Notes: generated by a model from the letters alone, not told the origin. A stretch of 64,000 nucleotides of DNA from Streptomyces sp. 135 (GCF_020026305.1 NZ_CP075691.1:2914001-2978000); one strand, 5' to 3'; positions 18,261 to 32,100 are shown, numbered from the stretch's first letter. A program made the numbers and translations.

Positions 18261-20437
18261 CAGTCGCGCCTCCAGTTGGCCGGGGCGCCGGCCAGTTCCT
18301 GCTGTTCGTCCTTGGGCTTGGGCGCCTCGGGCTTGTACGGCTTGACCTTCGGGGCGTCGATGGAGCCGTCGGGCTGGATCTTCGGCAGGGTCTTCTGCGG
18401 CTCGGGCAGGAGCGCCTTCTTCAGGTCCTGCTTGCCGCTGTCGTCGAGGCCGTAGATCGCGTCGTAGATCTTGCGGACGGCGGGTCCTGAGGCGCCGGAG
18501 CCCGTACCGCCCTGGGAGATCGTCATGACGATCGAGTAGTCCTTGGTGTAGGTCGCGAACCACGAGGTGGTCTGCTTGCCGTAGACCTCGGCGGTACCCG
18601 TCTTGGCGTGCATCGGGATCTTGTCCTGCGGCCAGCCGCCGAACCGCCACGCCGCGGTACCGCGCGTCGCGACGTCCGCGAGGGCACCGTCTATGTCCTT
18701 GCGCAGCGCGGCGTCCATCGGCAGCCTGCCGTGGGCCTTGGGCTTGATCTCCTCGATGTGCCTGCCGTCGGCGCTGATGATCGCCTTGCCGACGGTGGGG
18801 TCGTACATCGTGCCGCCGTTGGCGATGGCGGAGTAGACCGTGGCCATCTGGATCGGCGTGACGAGGGTGTCGCCCTGGCCGATGGAGTAGTTCACGGAGT
18901 CACCGGCGCGCATCTTCATGCCTTCGAGGCAGTTCTCGTACGCGATGCGCGCGGCGTAGTCGTCGCCGCTCTTCTTGCCCTGCTTGCACCAGGCGTCCTT
19001 GTTGGCCTTCCAGTAGTCCTTCTTCCACTGGCGGTCGGGGACGCGGCCGGTGACCTCGTTGGGCAGGTCGATGCCGGTCTCCTTGCCGAGGCCGAACTGG
19101 TGGGCGGTCTTGTAGAACCAGTCCTTGGCGTCGGGCTTCGGCTTGTTGCCGCCGTCCTTGGCCCACTGGTCGTGCGCGAGCTTGTAGAAGACGGTGTCGC
19201 AGGAGACTTCGAGGGCCTGGCCGAGGGTGATGGAGCCGTGGCCCTTGGACTCGAAGTTCTTGAAGGTCTGGCCACCGATGGAGTACGAACTGGGGCAGGG
19301 GTAGCGGGCGTTGAAGTCGTAGCCCGCGTTGACGGCGGCCGTCGTCGGGATGACCTTGAAGATCGAGCCGGGGGCCGCCTGGCCCTGGATGGCGCGGTTC
19401 AGCAGCGGGTAGTTGGACTTCTTGCCGGTGAGCTCGGCGTAGTCCTTGCCGGAGATGCCGCCGACCCAGGCGTTCGGATCGTACGTCGGGTTGGAGGCCA
19501 TGGCGACGACGCGGCCGGTCTTGTTCTCCATGACGACGACGGCGCCCGCGTCGGCCTTGTAGTTCTCGCCGGTGTTCTTGTCGAACTCCTGGCGGGCCTT
19601 CTTCATCGCGTCGTTCAGCCAGTACTCGGAGACGGCCTGGACGCGCGCGTCGATGCTGGTGACGACGTTCGCCCCCGGCTTCGCCTCGTCGGACTCGGCC
19701 TTGCCGATGACGCGGCCGAGGTTGTCGACCTCGTAGCGGGTGACGCCCGCCTTGCCGCGCAGCTGCTTGTCATACGTCCGTTCGAGCCCGGAGCGGCCGA
19801 CCTGGTCGGAGCGGAGGAACGGGGAGTCGGTGTCCTTGGCCTTGTTGATCTCTTCGTCGGTGACGGGCGAGAGGTAGCCGAGGACCTGCGCGGTGTTGGA
19901 CTTGCCGGGCGCGGGGTAGCGGCGCACGGCCGTGGGTTCGGCGGTGATGCCCGGGAAGTCCTCGGAGCGCTCACGGATCTGGAGGGCCTGCTTGGGCGTG
20001 GCCTCGGCGGTGATCGGGATCGGCTGGTAGGGCGAGCCGTTCCAGCAGGGCTGCGGGGTCTTGGAGTCGCACAGGCGGACCTTGTCGGCGACGTCCTTGG
20101 GGTCCATGGCGAGGACGTCGGCGAGCTTGGCGAGGACCGCCTTGCCGTCGTCCTTCATCTTCATCAGATCCGTGCGGGACGCGGAGACGACGAGGCGGGT
20201 GTGGTTGTCGGCGATCGGCACGCCGCGGGCGTCCAGGATCGAGCCGCGCACGGCGGGCTGGACGACCTGCTGGACGTGGTTGCCCGAGGCCTCCTTGGCG
20301 TACTCCTCGCCGTTGCGGATCTGGAGGTACCAGAGGCGGCCGCCGAGGGTGAGCAGGAGGGAGACCACGAGGATCTGGATGACGATGAGACGGATCTGGA
20401 CGCGTGGGGTCCGTCCGGTCTCCGGAATGTTGGTCAC
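18260..20437 (-). CDS. mrdA: class B penicillin-binding protein 2 (transpeptidase)
   Basis: 725 residues from a GTG start with a GGGGAG site just upstream. One N-terminal membrane anchor (about 15-38) precedes the dimerisation domain and the transpeptidase domain. Catalytic motifs: SxxK as S358-IF-K361 (PGSIFK), YSIGQG at 517-522 in the place of SxN, and KTG at 612-614. It cross-links peptidoglycan made by RodA. An insertion of about 90 residues rich in Lys and Cys lies between the SxxK and SxG motifs (about 410-505). A Pro/Lys-rich tail ends the protein. It is coupled to rodA. Confidence 0.95.
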   Translation of the reverse strand: MTNIPETGRTPRVQIRLIVIQILVVSLLLTLGGRLWYLQIRNGEEYAKEASGNHVQQVVQPAVRGSILDARGVPIADNHTRLVVSASRTDLMKMKDDGKAVLAKLADVLAMDPKDVADKVRLCDSKTPQPCWNGSPYQPIPITAEATPKQALQIRERSEDFPGITAEPTAVRRYPAPGKSNTAQVLGYLSPVTDEEINKAKDTDSPFLRSDQVGRSGLERTYDKQLRGKAGVTRYEVDNLGRVIGKAESDEAKPGANVVTSIDARVQAVSEYWLNDAMKKARQEFDKNTGENYKADAGAVVVMENKTGRVVAMASNPTYDPNAWVGGISGKDYAELTGKKSNYPLLNRAIQGQAAPGSIFKVIPTTAAVNAGYDFNARYPCPSSYSIGGQTFKNFESKGHGSITLGQALEVSCDTVFYKLAHDQWAKDGGNKPKPDAKDWFYKTAHQFGLGKETGIDLPNEVTGRVPDRQWKKDYWKANKDAWCKQGKKSGDDYAARIAYENCLEGMKMRAGDSVNYSIGQGDTLVTPIQMATVYSAIANGGTMYDPTVGKAIISADGRHIEEIKPKAHGRLPMDAALRKDIDGALADVATRGTAAWRFGGWPQDKIPMHAKTGTAEVYGKQTTSWFATYTKDYSIVMTISQGGTGSGASGPAVRKIYDAIYGLDDSGKQDLKKALLPEPQKTLPKIQPDGSIDAPKVKPYKPEAPKPKDEQQELAGAPANWRRD

Positions 20438-20513
20438 TTCTCCCCTCCCCGGGTGCGGTCGGCTTCCCTGATGCGGTCGGCTCCCCTGATGCGGTCAGCG
20501 AAGTGCTTCGCCC

Positions 20514-21185
20514 TCACAGGCGCTTGACCCCCTTGATGCGTCCGGCGCGTGCGACGCGGGCCCTGGCCGCCTTCGCCCGCAGGCCGCCGCGCTGGCCGCC
20601 GATGCTCAGCCCGGTGCCGGAGGAGAGCCAGCCGGCGGAGACGTCGGTGGCCGAGTTGGCGTGCGTGCCCTCCCCCAGCGGGTCGTTCTCGGCCCGCCGG
20701 GCGAGCGCGATGATCAGCGGCACCGTGAAGGGCGCGAGCAGCAGGTCGTAGAGCGCGGCGGTGAACAGCAGCCCGGTCAGACCCACGTGGCGGGCGGCGG
20801 TGTCCCCGACGAGGGCGCCGACGCCCGCGTACAGCAGCGTCGACCCGAGGGCGGCCCCGACGACCACGACGAGCGGGCCGGTGGCCGAGCGCAGCCGCCC
20901 GCTCTCGGGCTTGGCGAGGCCCGCGAGGTAGCCGACGACGCACAGCACCAGCGCGTACCGCCCGGCCGCGTGGTCGGCGGGCGGGGCCAGGTCGGACAGC
21001 AGGCCCGCGCCGAAGCCGATGAGGGCTCCGCCGACGTGGCCGTAGACCAGGGCGAGGCCGAGGACGGTGAGCAGCACCAGGTCCGGCACGGCGCCCGGCA
21101 GCTGGAGCCGGGCGAGGACGCTGACCTGGATGACCAGGGCGACGACGACGAGGGTGGTGGAGAGCAGGATTCGGTTGAAGCGCAT
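20514..21185 (-). CDS. mreD: rod shape-determining protein MreD
   Basis: 223 residues from the ATG at 21185. It begins MRFNRILLSTTLVVVALVIQ and has five to six membrane segments. Typical MreD features are LPGAVPDLVLLTVLGLALVYG and the GFGAGLLSDL segment. A basic, Ala/Arg-rich cytoplasmic tail of about 60 residues extends beyond the usual E. coli length. It starts 13 bases after mreC. MreD is the integral membrane partner of MreC in the elongation/spore-wall complex. Confidence 0.93.
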   Translation of the reverse strand: MRFNRILLSTTLVVVALVIQVSVLARLQLPGAVPDLVLLTVLGLALVYGHVGGALIGFGAGLLSDLAPPADHAAGRYALVLCVVGYLAGLAKPESGRLRSATGPLVVVVGAALGSTLLYAGVGALVGDTAARHVGLTGLLFTAALYDLLLAPFTVPLIIALARRAENDPLGEGTHANSATDVSAGWLSSGTGLSIGGQRGGLRAKAARARVARAGRIKGVKRL

Positions 21186-21198
21186 GGGTCCGGGTCTC

Positions 21199-22197
21199 CT
21201 ACTGCTCGTCGTTGTCGGCGGCACCGTCGGCTGTGTCCTCGGCCGCACCCTGTGCTGTGCCCTCGGCCGCGCCGTCCTCCGGCTTGCCCGACGGGGTGGC
21301 CGTGACGGTCACCGTCGGGATCGGCTTGGGCTTCTCGGGCTTCTTCGGCAGGACCGTGTCGCGCGGGTCCTCGCGGGGCGCCTCGACGACGACGCCGACG
21401 ATGTCGAGCTTGGTGAACCCGACGTACGGCTTCACGTAGACGTTGCGGGTGAGGTCGCCGCCGGAGGGGTCGACGCGGACGACCTCGCCGACCGGTACAC
21501 CGGGCACGAACGGCCTGTCCTGCTGCGAGCCGAAGGTGACGAGGCGGTCGCCCTTCTTGACCTTGGCCTTGCCGTTGAGCATCTGGACGGAGAGCGGGCG
21601 GTCTCCCTGGCCGGTGGCGAAGCCGAGTTCGTCGGTCTTCTCCAGGCGGGTGCCGACGGTGAAGTCGGGGTCGTTGGCGAGCAGGACGGTCGCGGTGCCG
21701 GGTCCGACGGTGGTGACGCGGCCGACCAGGCCGTCGGCGTTCAGGACGGTCATGTCCCGCTTGATGCCGTCGTGGGCGCCGGCGTCGATGGTGACGGTCC
21801 AGGAGAAGCCCTGGGCCGCTCCTATGCCGATGACCTCGGCGCCCTTGATGCCGTACTGTCCGGCGCCGGCCTTCTTCAGCATGCCGTCGAGCTGCCGCAG
21901 TCGGCTGCGGTTGCGGTCGTCGCTGCCGAGCTTCGCCTTCAACGCGGCGTTCTGGCGCTCCAGTTCGGCGATGCGGTCGTGACGCTCACCGGAGTCACGG
22001 ACCGCGCCGATGGCGTTGCCGATCGGGTCGACGGCGGAGGACATCCCCTCCTCGACCGGACCGAAGACGCGGGCGGCGGCCCGGCGGGCACCGTCGACCG
22101 GTGAGTCCTCACCACCGCGGATGTCCACCGTGATCAAAGCGAACGCGATGGCGATCAGCAGCACCAGGAGCAGCCGGCTCTCTCGTGTGTCCCTCAC
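21199..22197 (-). CDS. mreC: rod shape-determining protein MreC
   Basis: 332 residues. A single N-terminal membrane anchor (RLLLVLLIAIAFALITVDI, about 8-26) is followed by a coiled coil (ERHDRIAELERQNAALKAKL) and the extracytoplasmic beta domains. Residues 270-332 form a Pro/Thr/Glu/Asp-rich tail. It links cytoplasmic MreB to the wall enzymes. It lies between mreB and mreD on the same strand, 13 bases from mreD. Confidence 0.95.
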   Translation of the reverse strand: MRDTRESRLLLVLLIAIAFALITVDIRGGEDSPVDGARRAAARVFGPVEEGMSSAVDPIGNAIGAVRDSGERHDRIAELERQNAALKAKLGSDDRNRSRLRQLDGMLKKAGAGQYGIKGAEVIGIGAAQGFSWTVTIDAGAHDGIKRDMTVLNADGLVGRVTTVGPGTATVLLANDPDFTVGTRLEKTDELGFATGQGDRPLSVQMLNGKAKVKKGDRLVTFGSQQDRPFVPGVPVGEVVRVDPSGGDLTRNVYVKPYVGFTKLDIVGVVVEAPREDPRDTVLPKKPEKPKPIPTVTVTATPSGKPEDGAAEGTAQGAAEDTADGAADNDEQ

Positions 22198-22359
22198 GTG
22201 CGGCGGCGTGCCTTCCTCAATCGGATTCCGTGGACACTGCGCGTTCCACGGGGTTCTGGGGAATTGTTCTGCCTTGCCTGAATTCTGTTCTTGCCTCTAT
22301 ATCAACGATCCGCCGCACGAGGTGGCAGGCACTCGTACGGCGGATGTTTTCCGTTCAGA

Positions 22360-23391
<1,032 letters not shown>

Positions 23392-23682
23392 GAGGATGCG
23401 TCTGGCCTTCCCTATTGGAGCTTGTGATGGCTTTTTAGGTAGGCGAGGTGGGTGCTGAGTGGCAGTGGAGGCTTCCATCGTAGTCTCGGCCGCGCGAAGA
23501 CGGCGCGAGGGTCTGCGCCATTGTCAGCAGATGATGTACCGCCCCGCTCTTGGAGACGTGCCATCGGGGGCACGGGTTCCCCCAATTGGGGCGCAGATGC
23601 CAATGGACGGCCGAATCCCTCCGGCCGTCCAGGTCAGCGCGGCGCCCGACTGACACACCGTCAGCGAGTCGCACGAGGGGCG
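23392..23682 (-). promoter_or_regulatory. mreB upstream region and ndk 3' region, no gene
   Basis: About 290 bases without a credible gene. A GGACGGCCG/CGGCCGTCC hairpin (about 23605-23630) can terminate ndk. Towards mreB the sequence becomes AT-richer than its surroundings and contains TACGAT (23482-23477 on the minus strand), a plausible -10 without a clear -35. The frame open upstream of the mreB ATG has no ribosome site and is not called. Confidence 0.4.
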
Positions 23683-24096
23683 TTACGCCACGCCCGGGAA
23701 GAAGATCTTCAGCTCGCGCTCGGCGGACTCCTCGGAGTCCGAGGCGTGGATCAGGTTCTCCCGCACGATCGTGCCGAAGTCGCCGCGGATGGAGCCCGGG
23801 GCGGCGGCGATCGGGTCGGTGGGGCCGGCCAGCGCGCGCACGCCCTCGATGACCCGCTCGCCCTCGACGACGAGCGCGACGACCGGACCGGACGACATGA
23901 ACGCGACCAGCGGCTCGTAGAACGGCTTGCCCTTGTGCTCGCCGTAGTGCTGCTCCAGGGTCTCCTGGTCCAGGGAGCGCAGCTCCAGCGCGGAGATCGT
24001 CCAGCCCGCCTTGCGCTCGATGCGGCCGATGATCTCCCCGATCAGGCCGCGACGGACGGCGTCGGGCTTCAGCAGGACGAGGGTGCGCTGGCTCAT
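23683..24096 (-). CDS. ndk: nucleoside diphosphate kinase
   Basis: 137 residues, the family length. It transfers the terminal phosphate between NTPs and NDPs through a phospho-histidine. It starts MSQRTLVLLKPDAVRRG with the conserved KPD. The active-site region usually NxxHGSDS reads LIHASDSEESAERE here, keeping the histidine and the SDS. It lies between mreB and the DUF4233-folC pair on the same strand. Confidence 0.97.
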   Translation of the reverse strand: MSQRTLVLLKPDAVRRGLIGEIIGRIERKAGWTISALELRSLDQETLEQHYGEHKGKPFYEPLVAFMSSGPVVALVVEGERVIEGVRALAGPTDPIAAAPGSIRGDFGTIVRENLIHASDSEESAERELKIFFPGVA

Positions 24097-24194
24097 GTGC
24101 GGCTCCAAGGTGTTCACCAAAGGTGTTCTTACGACCTGTCGATCTGTTGATCTCCGCGATCGCGTGGGATTGGGCCGCACGATACCGGGGGCGG

Positions 24195-24563
24195 CTACGC
24201 GGTGTTACCTCCGGCCTCCGCCTGCTGCCCCTCGGCCATGGCCGCGAACCTGGCCTTCGCCTCGTCGATCTTGCGCCCGAAGTGGACCGACGCCCACCAC
24301 AGGGCGGCGAAGAGGGCGCCCATGAAGAACATCGTCGGCACCACGAAGCCGCTCGCGATCAGCGCGATCTGGAGGGCCCAGCCCAGCTGCACCCCGCCCG
24401 GCCTGGTGATCACGCCGCACAGCAGCAGGCACAGCAGCATCGCGATGCCGCTGACCGCCCAGACCGTGCCCATGGACAGGTCCGGGTCCTTCATGGCGAC
24501 GAGGCCGGCGAAGCCGATGACGAAGAACTCGCCGATCAGCGTCGAAGCGCAGAGCGTACGCAC
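24195..24563 (-). CDS. DUF4233 four-helix membrane protein
   Basis: 122 residues with a GTG start. Four hydrophobic segments span most of the chain (GEFFVIGFAGLVAM, AVSGIAMLLCLLLCGVI, WALQIALIASGFVVP, MFFMGALFAALWWASV), followed by a charged tail. It matches the actinobacterial DUF4233 family, which is regularly found immediately after folC. It starts 5 bases after the folC stop, so the two are probably coupled. Function unknown. Confidence 0.85.
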   Translation of the reverse strand: MRTLCASTLIGEFFVIGFAGLVAMKDPDLSMGTVWAVSGIAMLLCLLLCGVITRPGGVQLGWALQIALIASGFVVPTMFFMGALFAALWWASVHFGRKIDEAKARFAAMAEGQQAEAGGNTA

Positions 24564-24568
24564 AGGTG

Positions 24569-27261
<2,693 letters not shown>

Positions 27262-27289
27262 GTGTCTGTCCTCGCGGTGCGGGCGCGGC

Positions 27290-28486
27290 TCAGGCCAGTT
27301 CGCCCGCCGGAAGGCAGGCTCGGACCTCGTACGTCCCGTCGACAGGCCCCGCCGAGAACTCGCCGCCCACCGCGCGGATGCGCTCCGCCATGCCGGTCGT
27401 GCCGATGCCCGCCGAGACCGGGGCCGTGGCGGGGCGCGTGGCCGGCAGGGCGTTGCGCACCGTGATGCCGAGGCGTTCGCCCTCCACGTCCACCCGGACG
27501 GTCACCCGCTCCCCCGGCGCGTGTTTCGCCGCGTTCGTCAGGCACTCCTGGACCACGCGGTGGACCGCCGCCTGCCGCAGCGGGGAGAGGCGGTGGGCCA
27601 CCGGGTCGATCCGCAGCTCCACGGGGCTGCCCGCGTGGCCGCTGCGCTCGGCGAGTTCGGGCAGGGCGTCGAGGCCGGGGGTGGGGGCGCCGTCCGTGCC
27701 GCGCTGGACGATGATCTCGTTCAGCATGCGGTGTGCGCTGCGCGCCGTCTCCGAGAGTTCCTCGAAGCCGTCCGCGAAGGGCCCGCCCTCGGCCCGGCGC
27801 GCGAGCACCTGGGAGCGCACGCTCAGCAGTGTCAGCTCGCGGCCGACGAAGTCGTGCACGTCGCGCGCGATGCGGGCGCGCTCCTGCTGGACGGCGTGCA
27901 GCGTCTCGGTCTCCACGCGCTGCGCCTCCAGGGCGCGCACCAGGTCCTGCCGGTTCGCGGCCACGCCGACCCCCGCCGCGAGCACGCCGACCGGCACGAC
28001 GAGGCTCAGGAACTCGGCGAGCGTCTCGCCCCGGTGGGGCGGCCAGCCGGGCAGCTGGAACAGCGCGTAGGCGAACGTGACGTAGCCGATGACGCCGAGC
28101 GTTCCGGCCCGGCGGCCGCGGTACCGGCCCAGGGAGTACAGCGCGAACTGCACCAGCGTCAGCTCGAACAGCCAGCCGAGCAGGAACAGTGCGACGGCGT
28201 ACGTCAGCCAGGGCGCCGAGCGGCGCAGCATCAGCGAGGCGGCGCCCGCCGTCAGGACGAGGGCGGCCAAGGGGCCGTTGAGGGGGTTGTCCGCCGCCGC
28301 GAGGCCCGGCACGTCCAGGCTCATCAGCGCCAGCGCGCTCAGCGCTGTGAGCAGGTCCACGGTCCTGGCCGCCTGGGCCCAGCGCCCGGCGAGGCGACGG
28401 CCGGTGGCCGCCGCCCGGCGTAGCGCCTGGACGGCGGGACGGTCGTGCATGCCCTCCATCATCCAAGGTCTTTCGACCCGATTCAT
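27290..28486 (-). CDS. NarL-type sensor histidine kinase, orphan
   Basis: 398 residues. Several N-terminal membrane segments (about 40-185) lack an obvious sensor loop. A HisKA_3 dimerisation helix follows (QQERARIARDVHDFVGRELT, phospho-acceptor His in DVHD). The ATPase has an N box QECLTNAAKHAP and a degenerate G box GIGTTGMAERI. No response regulator is adjacent, although HisKA_3 kinases usually sit beside a LuxR-type one. The start is uncertain: ATGs at 28486, 28462, 28459 and 28450 are all in frame, and only the last is preceded by GGAGG, spaced too closely. Confidence 0.85.
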   Translation of the reverse strand: MNRVERPWMMEGMHDRPAVQALRRAAATGRRLAGRWAQAARTVDLLTALSALALMSLDVPGLAAADNPLNGPLAALVLTAGAASLMLRRSAPWLTYAVALFLLGWLFELTLVQFALYSLGRYRGRRAGTLGVIGYVTFAYALFQLPGWPPHRGETLAEFLSLVVPVGVLAAGVGVAANRQDLVRALEAQRVETETLHAVQQERARIARDVHDFVGRELTLLSVRSQVLARRAEGGPFADGFEELSETARSAHRMLNEIIVQRGTDGAPTPGLDALPELAERSGHAGSPVELRIDPVAHRLSPLRQAAVHRVVQECLTNAAKHAPGERVTVRVDVEGERLGITVRNALPATRPATAPVSAGIGTTGMAERIRAVGGEFSAGPVDGTYEVRACLPAGELA

Positions 28487-28575
28487 CTGACTAATGACCC
28501 TGATTTGGTGATGTGCGGCACTGGCCCACGGCGCGGCTGACGGGCCGCGGCCGGTCCCGGGGGTCAGATCTGACC

Positions 28576-29250
28576 ATGTGGTATGCCCAGAATTCGGCCC
28601 GCAGGACCCATCAGCTCGCCGGTGACGCCGGAATCCTGCTGTGGACCGCGCTGTGGGCCGCCGCCGCCGTCACGGCGTACCGGCTGGCCTGTCTGCTCGC
28701 CCTGCCCCGCGCCCTCCAGGAGCGCAGGGCGCCGCTCCCCCTGGTCGGCGGACGCGTCGACACGGCGCTGCGACGTGTGGCGGACGCCGTCGACGCCATG
28801 GACCCGGTGGCGGTGCGCACGGCCGTGGCCGTGGGCGCCGTCGCCCTCTTCGTCGTACCCGTAGGCCTGGTCCTCGTCCTCTGGCTGCCGCGCCGGCTGC
28901 GCTGGATCCGTCAGGCGGGGGCGGCCCGTGACCTCGCCGCCACCGACGACGGCCGCGACCTGCTGGCCCTGCGCTCGCTGCTCAGACCGCTGGACGAGGT
29001 GGCCGCCACCGCCGCGCAGATCCCGGACGCGACGCCGGGCAGCCTCGCCTGGGGCTGGCGGCACGGCGACCCGGAGATGCTGGACGCCCTGGCCGGCGCC
29101 GAGCTGGAGCGGCTCGGGCTTGAAGCCCCGCCGCGGGACGACGGCCCCGTCGAGGTCTTCGAGCAACAGGTTTACGAGCAACAGGTGGAGCTGATCGGCC
29201 CGGCGGGCCCGGTGGACGAACCGTCGGCGGACGCCCGGCCGGTGGGCTGA
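28576..29250 (+). CDS. two-TM membrane protein of unknown function
   Basis: 224 residues from the ATG at 28576 (MWYAQNSARRTHQLAG). One hydrophobic segment near residues 18-42 and a second near 83-108 (AVAVGAVALFVVPVGLVLVLWLP) flank a short loop. A cytoplasmic, Ala/Asp/Glu-rich domain of about 110 residues follows. It includes LRPLDEVAATAAQIPDA, GWRHGDPEMLDALAGAELERLG and a doubled EQQV motif. I do not recognise a named family. It converges on valS. Confidence 0.65.
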   Translation: MWYAQNSARRTHQLAGDAGILLWTALWAAAAVTAYRLACLLALPRALQERRAPLPLVGGRVDTALRRVADAVDAMDPVAVRTAVAVGAVALFVVPVGLVLVLWLPRRLRWIRQAGAARDLAATDDGRDLLALRSLLRPLDEVAATAAQIPDATPGSLAWGWRHGDPEMLDALAGAELERLGLEAPPRDDGPVEVFEQQVYEQQVELIGPAGPVDEPSADARPVG

Positions 29251-29256
29251 ACGGCC

Positions 29257-29297
29257 AAGGCTCCCGGGACCGGCCATGAGCCGGTCCCGGGAGCCTT
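29257..29297. terminator. bidirectional terminator between the two-TM gene and valS
   Basis: A perfect 17-bp stem, 29257-29273 (AAGGCTCCCGGGACCGG) with 29281-29297, and a 7-base loop, lying between convergent genes. Confidence 0.85.
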
Positions 29298-29313
29298 CGA
29301 CCACGACGTGCCG

Positions 29314-31965
29314 TTACGCGGCCGGCAGCGCCTCCAGCTGCGCCGTCAGGCGGGCGATGTCGGCCTCCGCCTTCGTGAGGCGGCCGCGGATCTTGTCCAC
29401 GACCTGGTCGGGAGCCTTGGCCAGGAACGCTTCGTTGCCGAGCTTCGCCTGCGCCTGCGCCTTCTCCTTCTCGGCGGCGGCGAGGTCCTTGGCCAGGCGC
29501 TTGCGCTCGGCCTCGACGTCGATCGTGCCGGACAGGTCGAGCGCGACCGTGGCGCCCGAGACCGGCAGCGTCGCCGTCGCCGTGAAGGCGTCGCCCTCCG
29601 GCTGGAGGCGCAGCAGCTGGCGGATGGCGGCCTCGTGCGGGGCGAGGGCCAAAGGGGCCTCCCCGCCGGAGGCAGGGGACGCGTCCAGGGTCAGGCGGGC
29701 CGGCACCTTCTGGCCCGGCTGGAGCCCCTGGTCGGCGCGGAAGCGACGCACCTCGGTGATGACCTGCTGAAGCGTCTCGATCTCCCGCTCGGCACCGGCG
29801 TCCCGGAAGCCGCTGTCGGCGGGCCAGTCGGCGATGACGAGGGACTCGCCGCCGGTCAGCGCGGTCCACAGCGTCTCGGTCACGAACGGCACGATCGGGT
29901 GGAGCAGCCGCAGCGTCACGTCGAGGACTTCGCCGAGGACGCGGGCCGAGACCTTGGCGCCCTCGCCGCCCGCCATGAACGTCGTCTTGGACAGCTCGAC
30001 GTACCAGTCGAAGACCTCGTCCCACGCGAAGTGGAAGAGGGCGTCGGAGAGCTTGGCGAACTGGAAGTCGTCGTAGAGCGCGTCGACTTCGGCGACCGTC
30101 GCGTTCAGCCGGGAGAGGACCCAGCGGTCGGTGGCGGACAGCTGCTCGACCGGGGGCAGGTCGCCCTCGATCGTGGCGCCGTTCATCATCGCGAAGCGCG
30201 TGGCGTTCCAGATCTTGTTGGCGAAGTTGCGCGAGCCCTGGACCCAGTCCTCGCCGATCGGCACGTCGGTGCCCGGGTTGGCGCCGCGGGCGAGGGTGAA
30301 GCGCAGGGCGTCCGAGCCGTACTTGTCCATCCAGTCGATGGGGTTGACGGCGTTGCCGAAGGACTTCGACATCTTCTTGCCGAACTGATCGCGGACCATG
30401 CCGTGCAGCACGATCGTGTGGAACGGCGGGGTGCCGTCCATCGCGTACAGGCCGAACATCATCATCCGGGCGACCCAGAAGAAGAGGATGTCGTAGCCGG
30501 TGACCAGGACGGAGTTCGGGTAGAACTTCGCGAGCGATTCGGTCTGCTCGGGCCAGCCGAGCGTGGAGAACGGCCACAGGCCGGAGGAGAACCACGTGTC
30601 GAGCACGTCGTTGTCCTGGGTCCAGCCCTCGCCCGTGGGAGCCTCGTCGTCGGGTCCGACGCAGACGACTTCACCGTTCGGCCCGTACCAGACGGGGATG
30701 CGGTGGCCCCACCAGAGCTGGCGCGAGATGCACCAGTCGTGGAGGTTGTCGACCCAGTCGAAGTACCGCTTCTCCATCTCCTGCGGGTGGATCTTGACCT
30801 TGCCGTCGCGGACCGCGTCACCGGCGGCCTTCGCGAGCGGGGCGACCTTGACCCACCACTGCATCGACAGGCGCGGCTCGATGGTGGTCTTGCAGCGCGA
30901 GCAGTGGCCGACCGAGTGCGTGTACGGGCGCTTCTCGGCGACGATGCGGCCCTCGGCGCGCAGCGCGCCGACGATGGCGGAACGGGCCTCCAGGCGGTCC
31001 AGGCCCTGGAAGGGGCCGTGCGCGGTGATCACGGCGTGCTCGTCCATGACCGCGATGTTCGGCAGCGAGTGGCGCTGGCCGATCTCGAAGTCGTTCGGGT
31101 CGTGGGCCGGGGTCACCTTGACGGCGCCGGTGCCGAACTCGGGGTCGACGTGCTCGTCGGCGACGACCGGGATCGTGCGGTCGGTCAGCGGCAGCTTGAT
31201 CTGCTTGCCGACGAGGTGCTTGTAGCGCTCGTCCTCCGGGTGGACCGCGACGGCGGTGTCACCGAGCATCGTCTCGGCGCGGGTGGTGGCGACGACGAGC
31301 GTCTCGTCCCCCTCGCCGTACTTGATCGACACCAGCTCGCCGTCGTCGTCCTGGTACTCGACCTCGATGTCCGAGATCGCCGTCAGACAGCGCGGGCACC
31401 AGTTGATGATGCGCTCGGCGCGGTAGATCAGCTCGTCGTCGTAGAGCTTCTTGAAGATGGTCTGGACGGCCTGCGAGAGGCCCTCGTCCATGGTGAAGCG
31501 CTCGCGCTCCCAGTCGACGCCGTCGCCGAGGCGGCGCATCTGGCCGGAGATCTGGCCGCCGGACTCGCCCTTCCACTTCCAGACGCGCTCGATGAACGCC
31601 TCGCGCCCGAGGTCGTGGCGGGACTTGCCCTCCTTGCCGAGCTCGCGCTCGACCACGTTCTGCGTGGCGATGCCGGCGTGGTCCATGCCGGGCTGCCAGA
31701 GCGTCTCGAAGCCCTGCATGCGCTTGCGGCGGGTGAGGGCGTCGATCAGCGTGTGCTCGAAGGCGTGGCCGAGGTGGAGGGCGCCGGTGACGTTCGGCGG
31801 GGGGATGACGACGGTGTACGGCGGCTTCTCGCTCTTCTCGTCGGCGGAGAAGTAGCCCCGTTCTACCCAGCGCTCGTACAGCGGCCCCTCTACCTCGGCC
31901 GGCGCGTACTGGGTCGGCAGTTCGGGAGTGGTCGCTGGGGGCTGCTGCTGAGCGTTCTCGGTCAC
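29314..31965 (-). CDS. valS: valyl-tRNA synthetase
   Basis: 883 residues, class I synthetase. HLGH (64-67, in [12 protein letters not shown]) and KMSKS ([11 protein letters not shown]) mark the catalytic core, an editing domain lies between ([13 protein letters not shown]), and a C-terminal coiled coil (about 815-880) is typical of ValRS. Start GTG at 31965. No Shine-Dalgarno is seen, and TAAACT ends 6 bases upstream, as for a leaderless mRNA. It is divergent from the first gene of the paralogue array. Confidence 0.97.
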   Translation of the reverse strand: MTENAQQQPPATTPELPTQYAPAEVEGPLYERWVERGYFSADEKSEKPPYTVVIPPPNVTGALHLGHAFEHTLIDALTRRKRMQGFETLWQPGMDHAGIATQNVVERELGKEGKSRHDLGREAFIERVWKWKGESGGQISGQMRRLGDGVDWERERFTMDEGLSQAVQTIFKKLYDDELIYRAERIINWCPRCLTAISDIEVEYQDDDGELVSIKYGEGDETLVVATTRAETMLGDTAVAVHPEDERYKHLVGKQIKLPLTDRTIPVVADEHVDPEFGTGAVKVTPAHDPNDFEIGQRHSLPNIAVMDEHAVITAHGPFQGLDRLEARSAIVGALRAEGRIVAEKRPYTHSVGHCSRCKTTIEPRLSMQWWVKVAPLAKAAGDAVRDGKVKIHPQEMEKRYFDWVDNLHDWCISRQLWWGHRIPVWYGPNGEVVCVGPDDEAPTGEGWTQDNDVLDTWFSSGLWPFSTLGWPEQTESLAKFYPNSVLVTGYDILFFWVARMMMFGLYAMDGTPPFHTIVLHGMVRDQFGKKMSKSFGNAVNPIDWMDKYGSDALRFTLARGANPGTDVPIGEDWVQGSRNFANKIWNATRFAMMNGATIEGDLPPVEQLSATDRWVLSRLNATVAEVDALYDDFQFAKLSDALFHFAWDEVFDWYVELSKTTFMAGGEGAKVSARVLGEVLDVTLRLLHPIVPFVTETLWTALTGGESLVIADWPADSGFRDAGAEREIETLQQVITEVRRFRADQGLQPGQKVPARLTLDASPASGGEAPLALAPHEAAIRQLLRLQPEGDAFTATATLPVSGATVALDLSGTIDVEAERKRLAKDLAAAEKEKAQAQAKLGNEAFLAKAPDQVVDKIRGRLTKAEADIARLTAQLEALPAA

Positions 31966-31971
31966 GCGGTC

Positions 31972-31977
31972 AGTTTA
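31972..31977 (-). promoter_or_regulatory. candidate -10 for leaderless valS
   Basis: TAAACT on the minus strand, 6 bases from the GTG start; no ribosome site between. A -35 is not convincing. Confidence 0.35.
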
Positions 31978-32057
31978 GAGGGGTCATGGAGCGGTCCCGA
32001 AACCGGAATGTTCGACATCGCTTGCGGTCCGGGGCTCCACGGGCGCAGTCCTTGGTT

Positions 32058-32098
32058 CAGGATGTCCGGGACACATCAGAGTTCGGAGGGGGACCCCG
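32058..32098 (+). promoter_or_regulatory. shared leader block, copy 1
   Basis: CAGGATGTCCGGGACACAT followed by CAGAG and a GGAGGGGGACCCC ribosome-site region, directly before the first paralogue. Near-copies lie at 33769 and 34928. CAGGAT could be a -10, but no common -35 is visible. Confidence 0.6.
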
Positions 32099-32100
32099 CG

